Assembly (NCBI GenBank): GCA_020850735.1
Contig: JADZEE010000091.1
Span: 186,001-250,000, forward strand
DNA length: 64,000 nucleotides
Direction of reading: 5' to 3'
Source: Gammaproteobacteria bacterium
Lineage (GTDB): Bacteria; Pseudomonadota; Gammaproteobacteria; JADZEE01
A program made the translations under genes and the position numbers. The notes under the pieces were generated by a model. That model saw nothing but the letters and a program-made list of their open reading frames with translations, was not told the origin of the DNA and searched no databases. Below, in pieces: positions 43,205 to 51,500 of this stretch (its first letter is position 1; each line of letters opens with the position of its first letter).

Positions 43205-43392
43205 CTCAGAGCTTGTGAAACATTCGCCCGCCGTAGCGGGACGGTTCCCGGGCGTTCCTTGCCAGGCGCGGGGGTGCACAAAATCGCGCGCACAGCGGGC
43301 CTGCGGAAACGATTTCGGGGGTCCCCGCAACGCCGCCAGGGGCGTCCAGGGGCCGTCGCAGCAGGCGCGGTGATGGTTTCATAAGCTCTCAG
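43205..43392. repeat. Dispersed TIR element, copy D (188 bp)
   Basis: The cleanest copy: direct repeats CTCAG (43205-43209, 43388-43392) flank inner inverted ends AGCTTGTGAAAC and GTTTCATAAGCT (one mismatch). The interior has dyads GCCCGCCGTAGCG...CGGGC and AAATCG...CGATTT and a GGGG/CCCC-rich right half. TCA at 43389-43391 is the stop codon of the antiporter gene; the left end immediately precedes the start of the 42744-43202 gene. Confidence 0.92.
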
Positions 43393-44558
43393 TCACGCCG
43401 TAAGCGGTCCGTGACTGCGATCGGTGTCGGATAGCGGAGCACGATCAGATAGGACGAGGCGATGAAACTGAGCAGTGTCGCGAGCTGGATCAGGTAGGAC
43501 GTCTGCTTGCTGATGAATCCGGAGCCGACCGCGAGCACCGCGATGAGCAGCGAGAACTCGCTCGCCTGGCCTAGACGCACCCCCGTCTCCAGCGCCAGGT
43601 CCGGCTTCTCCCCCGCCAGCAGCAGCAGCTGACGGAACACCAGTGGCTTGGCGACGAGTGTGGCGATCGCGAGCACGGTGGCGGGGAGCAATACCTCACC
43701 GATGGCGCCCATGTTGAAGGTCGCGCCCAGCGAGAAGAAAAACAGCACGAGGAAAAAGTCGCGCAAGGGCCGCAGACTCTCGGCGATGAATCGCGAGATC
43801 GGCGACGACGCCAGCGCAACGCCGGCCACGAACGCGCCGATCTCGTGCGAGAGCCCTAACCGCACCGCGAGCTCCGCGATGCCCAGGCACCAGGCGATGA
43901 CCAGCAGGAAAATGTACTCGTGGATCTGGTCGAAGCGCCGGATCAGCCGCTCCAGCACGTAGCGCTCGAGCAGCCACGCGGCCGCCCCGAGCAAGGGCAA
44001 CGACGCGAGCTGCAGTGCGATGTCTGCGCCGAGGCGCCCGCCCTTGCCGTAACCCTGCAGGATCAGCAGCACGATGATGGCGAGCAGATCCTGGAGCAGC
44101 AGCACGCTGACGATGACCTGGCCGGTGTGCTTGTGGTGCAGGGTGGTGGTGGGTAGCAGTTTCAGCCCGATGATGGTGCTGGAGAAGGTGAGCACCGCGC
44201 CGACCACGAGCGATTCCCGCCAACCGAGTCCGAACGCCAGACCGATGGCCATACCGATGATGACGAATACGACCGAACTCGCCAGCGTCACGCCGAGCGC
44301 CTCGCCGAGCATTTTCAGCAGCTGCTGGGGCAACAGGTTCAGGCCGAGCAGGTAGAGCAGGAACATGATGCCGATGTCGGCCACGTCCTCGATCCAGGCG
44401 GCGTCACTGACCAGTCCGAGGCCCCATGGACCGAGCAGCACCCCGAGCAGGATGTACGCGACCAGCATCGCCAGGCGCGCCATGAGCGCAACGGTCGCGA
44501 ACGCAGCGGCGCCCACGAAAATGAGGAATATCGAGTAGACGATGGAGCCGTCCTGCAT
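43389..44558 (-). CDS. CPA2-family cation:proton antiporter (Kef/YbaL membrane domain)
   Basis: The 389-aa protein contains only the Na+/H+ exchanger membrane domain: LLGVLLGPWGLGLVSD, FLLYLLGLNLLPQQLLKML, GLAFGLGWRESLVVGAVLTF and HEIGAFVAGVALASSP. The cytoplasmic TrkA-N/RCK domain found in KefB/KefC/YbaL is missing, so nucleotide or glutathione gating is not expected. The ATG at 44558 is preferred over an upstream frame. Its stop codon comes from the right end of repeat copy D. Confidence 0.87.
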   Translation of the reverse strand: MQDGSIVYSIFLIFVGAAAFATVALMARLAMLVAYILLGVLLGPWGLGLVSDAAWIEDVADIGIMFLLYLLGLNLLPQQLLKMLGEALGVTLASSVVFVIIGMAIGLAFGLGWRESLVVGAVLTFSSTIIGLKLLPTTTLHHKHTGQVIVSVLLLQDLLAIIVLLILQGYGKGGRLGADIALQLASLPLLGAAAWLLERYVLERLIRRFDQIHEYIFLLVIAWCLGIAELAVRLGLSHEIGAFVAGVALASSPISRFIAESLRPLRDFFLVLFFFSLGATFNMGAIGEVLLPATVLAIATLVAKPLVFRQLLLLAGEKPDLALETGVRLGQASEFSLLIAVLAVGSGFISKQTSYLIQLATLLSFIASSYLIVLRYPTPIAVTDRLRRD

Positions 44559-44684
44559 GACGATCGACCGGTAGAGATTCGCTGCCAGTGTAGGCCAGCC
44601 ACGGCACCGCGCAGAAGCCGGCGCGACAACCCCGGCCGCAACCGTGGATATGATTGCGGTCCCGGCGAGTCGCCGGCGCACTCC

Positions 44685-46190
44685 TTACCCGCTCGTCGTG
44701 GTCCCGAGCAAGGGCAAGGCGATCAGGTACGCGAGCAACGTGACCAGCACGATCGCCAGCAGGTTCAACCAGATACCCGCGCGAACCATGTCGCCGATCA
44801 CCAGCCTCCCGGAGCCGAACACGATCGCATTGGGCGGAGTTGCCACCGGTAGCATGAACGCGCAACTCGCCGCGAGCGTCGTCGGGACGATGAGCAGAAA
44901 CGGGTGCACGCCCAGCGGCACGGCGATCGCCGCCACAATGGGCACGAACGTGACGGTCGTCGCCAGGTTGCTGGTCAGCTCGGTCAGAAATATGACGATG
45001 GCGGTCGTCAGCAGCACCAGCAGCCAGGGTGCCAGGCCGCCGAAACGACCGACCGCGTGGCCGAGGAAGCTGCCGACACCGGTATGGTCGATGGCCGCGG
45101 CCAGCGACAGGCCGCCGCCGAACAGGATGAGGATACCCCAGGGCATGCGGCTGGCGGTCGCCCAGTCGAGCAGGAACTCGCGCTCGCGCAGGCGCACCGG
45201 CAGCACGAACAGCGCCAGGGCGACGAGTACGGCGATGCCGGTGTCGTCGAGGCCGGCGAGCGGCTGCACGCCGCCGATCTCGACCGCAACCAGCCACGGC
45301 CGCGTGATCCAGCCGGCCACGGCGAGCAGGAACACGAGCCCCGTGAGCCGTTCGCCGCGACTCATCGGCCCGAGCGCATCCCATGCCGCGCCGGCCGCGG
45401 CGGCCGCCGCCGGTGCCCGGTCACGCCCCACACGGTAGAGCACGCGTGTGAGCAGCCACCAGCACACCGGCAGCAACACGGCCGTCAGCGGCAGACCGAC
45501 GCCGAGCCAGCGCAGGAAGCTGATCTCCTGGCCGTAAGTGTCGCGCACGTAGGAGACCAGGAACACGTTCGGCGGCGTGCCGATGATGGTGGCCATGCCA
45601 CCGATGGAAGCGGCGTAGGCGATGCCGAGCAGCAGACAGACGGCAAAGTTGCGGCTCGCGGCGCTGGTGGCGTCAGCGCCGCGCTGCGTGACCTCGATGA
45701 TGCTGACGGCGATCGGCAGCATCATGACGGCGGTCGCGGTGTTCGACACCCACATGCTGAGCGTGGCCGTGGCCAGCATGAATCCGGCGACGATGGCATC
45801 CGGACGGGTGCCGACGACACGCACGATGCGCAGCGCAATTCGCGCATGCAGGCGCCAGCGCTCCATCGCCAGGGACAGCATGAAGCCGCCGAGGAACAGG
45901 AAAATGAGGTGATGGCCGTAGGGCCTGGCCGCCGCGGCGATGGGCACGGCCTGCAGCAGCGGCAGGAGGGCGACGGGCATGAGCGCAGTGACGTAGATCG
46001 GGATGGCCTCGGTCATCCACCACACCGCCATCCACGCCGCCAGCGACGCGGTTGCGCGGGCCGGATGCGCGAGCGCGAGAACCGTACCGTCGGCAGTCGT
46101 GTAGCCGGCAGGCAGCCATGCGTACGCGAGCGCTGCGACGATCGGTCCGGCGAACAGTCCCAGCGTGCTGGCGGCGCGCGCTTGCGCCAC
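44685..46190 (-). CDS. DASS/SLC13 family divalent anion:Na+ symporter
   Basis: The 501-aa membrane protein has the SLC13 signatures WWMTEAIPIYVTALMPVALL, VSNTATAVMMLPIAVSI and, near the C-terminus, AFMLPVATPPNAIVFGSG, plus the duplicated ATIIGTPPNVFLV. It would import dicarboxylates or sulfate with sodium. It is divergent from the PP2C-FGE gene and 126 bp upstream of the antiporter gene on the same strand. Confidence 0.9.
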   Translation of the reverse strand: MAQARAASTLGLFAGPIVAALAYAWLPAGYTTADGTVLALAHPARATASLAAWMAVWWMTEAIPIYVTALMPVALLPLLQAVPIAAAARPYGHHLIFLFLGGFMLSLAMERWRLHARIALRIVRVVGTRPDAIVAGFMLATATLSMWVSNTATAVMMLPIAVSIIEVTQRGADATSAASRNFAVCLLLGIAYAASIGGMATIIGTPPNVFLVSYVRDTYGQEISFLRWLGVGLPLTAVLLPVCWWLLTRVLYRVGRDRAPAAAAAAGAAWDALGPMSRGERLTGLVFLLAVAGWITRPWLVAVEIGGVQPLAGLDDTGIAVLVALALFVLPVRLREREFLLDWATASRMPWGILILFGGGLSLAAAIDHTGVGSFLGHAVGRFGGLAPWLLVLLTTAIVIFLTELTSNLATTVTFVPIVAAIAVPLGVHPFLLIVPTTLAASCAFMLPVATPPNAIVFGSGRLVIGDMVRAGIWLNLLAIVLVTLLAYLIALPLLGTTTSG

Positions 46191-46352
46191 GTCAAGCGAC
46201 GCTATCGGCGCCGGTGAGCGTTCCGCTATGATGCCCTGCGGTCCGCCGCGGGCGGGGGCGCCGGCTCGCGCTCCGCCGCCAATACCTTGCCGGCCGCGGC
46301 TCCGCGCACCCTGTGCGACTGGGGTGCCGAGGCAACCCGTAACTAATGTGCA

Positions 46353-46380
46353 TTACAACAAATACCTGCTAAGCTATTGT
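46353..46380 (+). promoter_or_regulatory. Putative sigma-70 promoter for the PP2C-FGE gene
   Basis: An AT-rich patch in GC-rich surroundings contains TTACAA (46353-46358) and TATTGT (46375-46380) with 16 bp between, a moderate match to -35/-10 elements, about 70 bp before the coding start. The wider spacer 46191-46451 holds no gene. Confidence 0.35.
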
Positions 46381-46451
46381 ACGATTTACTAATAAACACG
46401 TGATTCCGGCACGACGGCAGGGTGCTCGTCGCGCCCATCCGGCGTACAGGA

Positions 46452-48359
46452 ATGGCCGAGCAAGAAACTGCCATGCGATTCGCCTTCAACATCGCCGGCG
46501 CGCAGATCGACGGCGCGCGAGATTATCAGGAAGACGCCTTCCTGATCACGCACCTCGGTGACAAGGAGGGGGGCGCCTCGCTGGTCATCGTCGCCGACGG
46601 CATGGGCGGGCACGCCGCCGGCAATGTGGCCAGCAACCTGGCCGTGCAGGCATTCAACCGCCACGTCTCGGCAAACTTTCCGAACGACAATCTGCCGGCG
46701 GTACTGAACGAGAGCGTCCTGAAGGCCAACAACGCCATCGCCGAAACGGTACGCGAGACCCCGGCCCTCAAGGGCATGGGCTGCACTCTGGTGTGCGCCA
46801 TCGTTTCGGAAAAATACCTGCGCTGGGCCAGTGTCGGCGACAGCAACCTCTACCTGCTGCGCGACAATCAGCTCAGGAAAAAGAACGCTGACCACAGTTA
46901 CGGTGGATTCCTCGACCGCATGGCCGCCGAGGGCAAGGCCGTGGAGCCCGAGCCGGGCTTCTCGCGCAATATGCTCATGAGCGCGCTCACCGGCGACGAC
47001 ATTGCCGACATCGACTGCCCGCAAACGCCGCTCGAATTGCAGCCCGGCGACCGCATCATCATCGCCAGTGACGGGCTCGACACGCTGAGCGACGGCAAAA
47101 TCGTCCATATCTGCGGCGCCTCGGGGACCGCCAAGGAGTGCGCCGACAACCTGCTCCAGGGCGTCACCGACGAGAACCTGCCGCGCCAGGACAACACCAC
47201 CATCGTGGTCATCGACGTTGCCCCCGCGGGTGCAGCGGTGCCGCCGCCGGACCCCGAGATCGAGGAGATCACCCTCGAGTCGGGCGATGACCTCGAGGAT
47301 CGCACCGAGCCCAAAGGCGCAGCCGCAGCGGCCGCCGCGGCCGCAGCCGCAGGTGCGCAACCGGCGCCGCCTGGTCGCAGCGGCGGCCTGATTGCCGCCG
47401 TCGTCGTCGGCGTACTGGTTCTCGCGGCGGCGGCGGGCTACTTCCTGTTCGTCCCCGGCACGCAGGCACCGCCGGTCGCGGTGCTGGAGCCGGAACCGGA
47501 AGAGCCCGCACAGCCGGCACCTGCGACGGCGCCTGAAGCAGCCATCGAGCCCGCGCCGGCCCCGGCCACCGTCACCGCACCGGCGCCGCAGCCCGCTCCC
47601 GAGGCAGTGGCGGCAATGCCCGCGCCGACCGCCGGGTCGTTTCGCGACCCGCTCAAGAGCGGCGGCCAGGGCCCGGAGATGGTCGTGGTTGCGGCCGGCA
47701 GGTTCGCCATGGGCGAGCAGCGTATGGCGGGTGAATTCGACGAAAAACCGTCGCATGAGGTTCGCGTTCCGAAATTTGCGATCGGGCGTTACGAAGTGAC
47801 GCTCGCGCAATACGAGAAGTTCGCCCGCGCGACCGGGCGACGCATGCCGGACAACGCCTACCTGGACAAGGACACCCATCCGGTGTTCTCTGTCACCTGG
47901 GACGATGCGCTCTATTACACCCGCTGGCTGTCGGAGCAGACCGGGCGCAGCTATCGCCTGCCGACCGAGGCCGAGTGGGAGTATGCGGCGCGCGGCGGCA
48001 CCACCACGCCCTACTGGTGGGGGCTCACAGCCGGACAGAACAACGCCCATTGCTTCGGTTGCGGCTCGGCGTTCGACCCGCGCAAGCCGACCCGCATCGG
48101 CAGCTTCAAACCCAACCCCATCGGTCTGTACGACACGGCCGGCAACGTCGCGGAGTGGGTACGCGATTGCTATCACCCCAACTACGACGGCGCGCCGAAC
48201 GACGGCAGCGTGTGGGAGGGTGGCGACTGTTCGGTGCGTGTGATCCGCGGCGGTTCGTTCGCGAGCCCGCCCAAATCGATACGCTCGCCCAAGCGTGACA
48301 AGCACAAGGCCGACGGCGCGCTCGAGACCATCGGCATTCGCGTCGTGCGTGAACCTTGA
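46452..48359 (+). CDS. PP2C-type Ser/Thr phosphatase fused to a periplasmic FGE/SUMF1-like domain
   Basis: The 635-aa protein starts with a PP2C domain (residues 10-255) holding the metal-binding motifs VADGMGGHAAG, SVGDSNLYLLRD, IIASDGLDTLSD and RQDNTTIVVID. An acidic linker, an eleven-residue Ala run (about 290-300), a transmembrane helix (about 311-333) and a Pro/Ala/Glu-rich stalk follow. Residues 408-633 are a formylglycine-generating-enzyme/SUMF1-like domain (RFAMGEQRM, YEVTLAQYEKF, LPTEAEWEYAARGG, DTAGNVAEWVRDCYH, VIRGGSFASP). The catalytic Cys pair of true FGE is not evident, so the domain may sense or bind. A cytoplasmic phosphatase wired to an exported domain suggests transmembrane signalling. 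A GTG at 46422 is an alternative start. Confidence 0.9.
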   Translation: MAEQETAMRFAFNIAGAQIDGARDYQEDAFLITHLGDKEGGASLVIVADGMGGHAAGNVASNLAVQAFNRHVSANFPNDNLPAVLNESVLKANNAIAETVRETPALKGMGCTLVCAIVSEKYLRWASVGDSNLYLLRDNQLRKKNADHSYGGFLDRMAAEGKAVEPEPGFSRNMLMSALTGDDIADIDCPQTPLELQPGDRIIIASDGLDTLSDGKIVHICGASGTAKECADNLLQGVTDENLPRQDNTTIVVIDVAPAGAAVPPPDPEIEEITLESGDDLEDRTEPKGAAAAAAAAAAAGAQPAPPGRSGGLIAAVVVGVLVLAAAAGYFLFVPGTQAPPVAVLEPEPEEPAQPAPATAPEAAIEPAPAPATVTAPAPQPAPEAVAAMPAPTAGSFRDPLKSGGQGPEMVVVAAGRFAMGEQRMAGEFDEKPSHEVRVPKFAIGRYEVTLAQYEKFARATGRRMPDNAYLDKDTHPVFSVTWDDALYYTRWLSEQTGRSYRLPTEAEWEYAARGGTTTPYWWGLTAGQNNAHCFGCGSAFDPRKPTRIGSFKPNPIGLYDTAGNVAEWVRDCYHPNYDGAPNDGSVWEGGDCSVRVIRGGSFASPPKSIRSPKRDKHKADGALETIGIRVVREP

Positions 48360-48404
48360 CCGCCGCGGGCGCCATCGTGGCGGCGAACCGACTGTGCCGG
48401 CGTG

Positions 48405-48680
48405 TCAGCGATCCGAGTGTCCGAGACCGCGGCCGGGGGCAACCCGGTCGCGCACGAGCTGCTTGAGCTCCTTGGCCTCCGGGAAACGGCCGCTCGCCGC
48501 GCGCGAGAACACGGTCTCACCGTCGACACGCACCTCGAAGATCCCGCCGCGGCCGGGCAGCAGCGCGACTTCGCCGAGATCCTCGCCGAGGCTCATCAGC
48601 AGTTCCTGCGCCAGCCAGCTCGCGCGCAGCACGAACCGGCACTGGGCGCAGTATCGGATTTCGACACGTGGACCGGGCAC
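48405..48680 (-). CDS. SelW/SelT/Rdx family thioredoxin-like protein (Cys form)
   Basis: From the GTG at 48680 the product is 91 aa, normal for the family. It has IRYCAQCRFVLRASWLAQEL, where the redox motif is CAQC (Cys11, Cys14) rather than the CxxU of selenoproteins, followed by GEVALLPGRGGIFEVRVDGE and the C-terminal KELKQLVRD helix. It is probably a cytoplasmic thiol-redox protein. The in-frame upstream extension has no family content. Confidence 0.85.
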   Translation of the reverse strand: MPGPRVEIRYCAQCRFVLRASWLAQELLMSLGEDLGEVALLPGRGGIFEVRVDGETVFSRAASGRFPEAKELKQLVRDRVAPGRGLGHSDR

Positions 48681-49071
48681 GGCGGGCGCACCTGTGAACG
48701 AGTCAGCGACCCTGGCTGAAATTGTCACCACGGATCCGGGCGAGCCCCGGACCGGCTTCGCGCCTGCACGAAACCGGCAGCGGCGGCGATCTTCCCACGC
48801 CATCGCCCGCACCGCCACACGGGTGCCCGGCAACCTCACCGGCTGCGCGGGTCCGGGCGCTGGCTGGCGCTGCAGCGACCACGCCGGCCCTCATCACGGC
48901 ATGCACGGACACGCTCGGGGGCACGCAGGCCGCCACGACGCCGGCGTGCAGCTCGCGGTTCGGCGACGAACGCACCGCGGTCCGTCACGAGCCCGGCTGG
49001 CGTGACGTTCCGCAACAGAGCCGACGAGAGCGTCCACCCGCGCGCGGAACAGCGCGGCCCGCTGGCGTTCC
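48681..49071. other. Gene-less stretch
   Basis: About 390 bp between the SelW-like start and the end of the phosphoesterase gene. It is GC-rich; no credible coding frame, terminator with T tract, RNA gene or repeat was seen. Confidence 0.4.
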
Positions 49072-49695
49072 TCAAGCGCCGCCGTCCTCTCCCGGTCCCG
49101 CGCCAGCCTGCGATGGCGCGGGAAAGTCACGCCGCCAGCGTGGCGGCGCTGCGTTCCCGCGGCCGGAACTGACGATCGCAAAGCGGTGGACACTGAGCAT
49201 CCAGCGATCCCCTGCCGCCGTCAGCACCACGCAGGACGCACCACCGAAGGTCCGCGCCAACCCGCAGGCGCCGGGGTTGATGACCCACGGGACGTCGTCG
49301 ACGTCGCAGCACAGCCGGTGGCTGTGCCCGTAGACGATGCAGCGCGCGGCGGGAAACGCGCGGCGCAGGCGCAGGTGCCGGCGCGCGGGCGGTCCGTGCC
49401 GGTGCCCGTGAACGGCGACGATCCGGCCACCGGGCAACTCCAGGCTCGCCGACTCCGGCAGTGCGTCGAGCACCACCCCGCCCCCTCGCGGCCACTTTGT
49501 CGTCACGTCGTTGTTGCCCCGTACCGCCACCAGCGCGCCCACCGGTGCCAGCTGCGCGAGCACGGCGGCACTGCCGACGTCACCCGCATGGACGACGAAA
49601 TCGCAACCGAGGGCGAGCGCCGCGACGCGTGCGTCCAGCGCGCCGTGACTGTCCGCCAGCAATGCCACACGCTGCACACCGGCGCGAGCGATCAT
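49072..49695 (-). CDS. YfcE-type metallophosphoesterase
   Basis: The 207-aa protein has the calcineurin-like metal motifs in order: LLADSHGALD (DxH), VVHAGDVGS (GDxx), VRGNNDVTT (GNxD), VHGHRHG and VYGHSHRL (GHxH), with WVINPGACG. YfcE-type enzymes hydrolyse phosphodiesters. Its start overlaps the stop of the ampG-like gene (ATGA). The last 30 residues are Pro/Arg-rich and unusual. Confidence 0.88.
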   Translation of the reverse strand: MIARAGVQRVALLADSHGALDARVAALALGCDFVVHAGDVGSAAVLAQLAPVGALVAVRGNNDVTTKWPRGGGVVLDALPESASLELPGGRIVAVHGHRHGPPARRHLRLRRAFPAARCIVYGHSHRLCCDVDDVPWVINPGACGLARTFGGASCVVLTAAGDRWMLSVHRFAIVSSGRGNAAPPRWRRDFPAPSQAGAGPGEDGGA

Positions 49696-50912
49696 CCGTC
49701 GTTGCCACTCACCATGATGACCGCGCGCAGGCGTCGCAGCAGGTACAGACCAGGCAGCGCCACGACGAAACTGGCGAGGAAGAACGCGCTCCAGCCGACG
49801 GCGTCGACCACGTAACCGGCGGGCGGCCCGACGAACACGCGTCCGACCGCGGAGAGCGCCGACAGCAGGGCGTACTGGGCAGCCGTATACCGGCTGTCGC
49901 ACAAGCTCATCAGCAGCGCCACGAACGCGGCCGTACCCATCCCGCCGGCGAAGTTTTCCAGCCCGACCACCACGGCCATCAGCGTAAAGTCCCCGACGCG
50001 ACCGGCGAGCGCCATGAAGCCGAGGTTGGTGACGGCCTGCAGCACCCCGAACGCGAGCAGCGAACGATACAGACCGAGGCGCGCCATCAGCGTGCCGCCG
50101 GCCAGCAGGCCGAACAGGGTGACGGCGAGTCCGAAGCCCTTGTAGACGTAGCCGACCTCGGCCGGCGTGAAGCCACCGGCACGGATGAGAAATGCCGTGG
50201 TGAGGGTGCCGGCGACGGCGTCGCCGAGCTTGTAGAGCACAATCAGCGCCAGCATTGCGACTGCGCCCGGTCGTCCGAGGAACTGCGCCAACGGTGCCCA
50301 GTAGGCACCACGCACCGTGGCGGGCGTTGCGCTGGGCGGTGGCGCGGGGGCCACGGCCGTGGCCACGATCCCGATCAGCATCAGCGCCGCCATCGCGGCA
50401 TAGGCCTGCGGGAAACCCGCGCGATCGGCCAGCACGAGCGCACCGGCACCGGAGACGAGCATGGCCACGCGATAACCGGCGACGAACATCGCCGCGCCGA
50501 AGCCGCGCTCGCGCGGCGCGAGTATCTCCGTGCGGTAGGCATCGATCGCAATGTCCTGCGTAGCGGACAGGACCGCGACGCCGAGCGCGATCGCGGCCAG
50601 GCTCCAGGGTGCCGACCGCGGCGATACACCAGCCATCACCGCGATCGCCACCACCAGCGCGACCTGGGTCAGCAGCATCCAGCCGCGCCGGCGCCCCAGC
50701 CAGGGCGGCACGATGCGATCGAGCAGCGGTGCCCAGAGGAACTTGAACGTGTAGGGTACCGTCACCAGGGCGAACAGGCCGATGGCGCGTATGTCGACGC
50801 CCGCCACGGTGAGCCAGGCCTGCAGGGTGCCGCCGCTGAGTGCCAGCGGCAGGCCGGACGCGAAACCGAGCAGCAGCACCGCACCCGTGCGCCGATTGAC
50901 GAGTGTACTCAT
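49692..50912 (-). CDS. AmpG-like muropeptide MFS permease
   Basis: The 406-aa MFS protein has GFASGLPLALSGGTLQAWL and the AmpG-typical VTVPYTFKFLWAPLLDR and LSATQDIAIDAYRTEIL near residue 120, with a GLENFAGGMGTAAFVALLMS segment in the second half. AmpG imports GlcNAc-anhydroMurNAc peptides from the periplasm for wall recycling. Twelve helices are expected. It is translationally coupled to the metallophosphoesterase gene. Confidence 0.9.
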   Translation of the reverse strand: MSTLVNRRTGAVLLLGFASGLPLALSGGTLQAWLTVAGVDIRAIGLFALVTVPYTFKFLWAPLLDRIVPPWLGRRRGWMLLTQVALVVAIAVMAGVSPRSAPWSLAAIALGVAVLSATQDIAIDAYRTEILAPRERGFGAAMFVAGYRVAMLVSGAGALVLADRAGFPQAYAAMAALMLIGIVATAVAPAPPPSATPATVRGAYWAPLAQFLGRPGAVAMLALIVLYKLGDAVAGTLTTAFLIRAGGFTPAEVGYVYKGFGLAVTLFGLLAGGTLMARLGLYRSLLAFGVLQAVTNLGFMALAGRVGDFTLMAVVVGLENFAGGMGTAAFVALLMSLCDSRYTAAQYALLSALSAVGRVFVGPPAGYVVDAVGWSAFFLASFVVALPGLYLLRRLRAVIMVSGNDG

Positions 50913-51014
50913 CGCCGGCGCCCGCCCGCCGGTGCGGGACTGCTATGCTGCCTGCATCGGCCGCTTGTCGCCGGCGCGCGAAACAGCGTGTTCATCAGAT
51001 TTGCACGGATCGCC

Positions 51015-51482
51015 ATGGGACAGGAGATTGAACGCAAATTTCTGCTGCGCGACGATAGCTGGCGCGCCCGGTCAACGGACGCGACGGCATGCGTTCAGGG
51101 CTACCTCGCCAGCGCCGAATCGTGCTCGATCCGCGTGCGTATCGCCGCCGAGCGCGCCTGGCTCAACATCAAAAGCGCCACCGTCGGCGTCGCGCGACTG
51201 GAATTCGAGTACGAGATACCGGTCGCCGACGCGCGTGTGCTGATCGAGCAGTTCTGCACAGGACCCCTCATCGAAAAGACACGCTACCACGTACGCCACG
51301 GCGAACACCTGTGGGAGATCGACGAATTCGGTGGTGACAACGCCGGTCTCGTCGTCGCGGAGATCGAGCTCACGTCGCCGGACGAGCCCTTCGAGCACCC
51401 GTCATGGCTCGGTGAAGAGGTGTCCGCCGATACCCGCTACTACAATGTCTGCCTCGCCAAGCGCCCCTTCAACACCTGGTAG
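51015..51482 (+). CDS. CYTH domain protein (inorganic triphosphatase-like)
   Basis: The 155-aa protein starts MGQEIERKFLL, the ExExK signature, followed by acid/base strands SCSIRVRIAAERAWLNIKSA, EFEYEIPVADARVLIEQFC, KTRYHVRHGEHLWEIDEF and LVVAEIELTSPDEPF. CYTH tunnel enzymes hydrolyse inorganic triphosphate or related molecules. Start at the ATG at 51015; a long upstream open frame is antisense to ampG. Confidence 0.92.
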   Translation: MGQEIERKFLLRDDSWRARSTDATACVQGYLASAESCSIRVRIAAERAWLNIKSATVGVARLEFEYEIPVADARVLIEQFCTGPLIEKTRYHVRHGEHLWEIDEFGGDNAGLVVAEIELTSPDEPFEHPSWLGEEVSADTRYYNVCLAKRPFNTW

Positions 51483-51500
51483 CGCAGGCACCGGCGCGTT

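Noticed and set aside
43205-43392. Integron attC sites
   Set aside because: The four repeats sit at gene 3' ends in one orientation like attC sites, but GTTRRRY/RYYYAAC core sites are missing, genes are not in one tandem array, and no integrase is present.
46389-48305. A 638-residue open frame on the minus strand
   Set aside because: Antisense to the PP2C-FGE gene; composition is Arg/Gly/Ala-rich without motifs.
48405-48680. Selenoprotein with in-frame TGA
   Set aside because: The redox motif is CAQC, encoded by ordinary Cys codons, so no selenocysteine insertion is needed.
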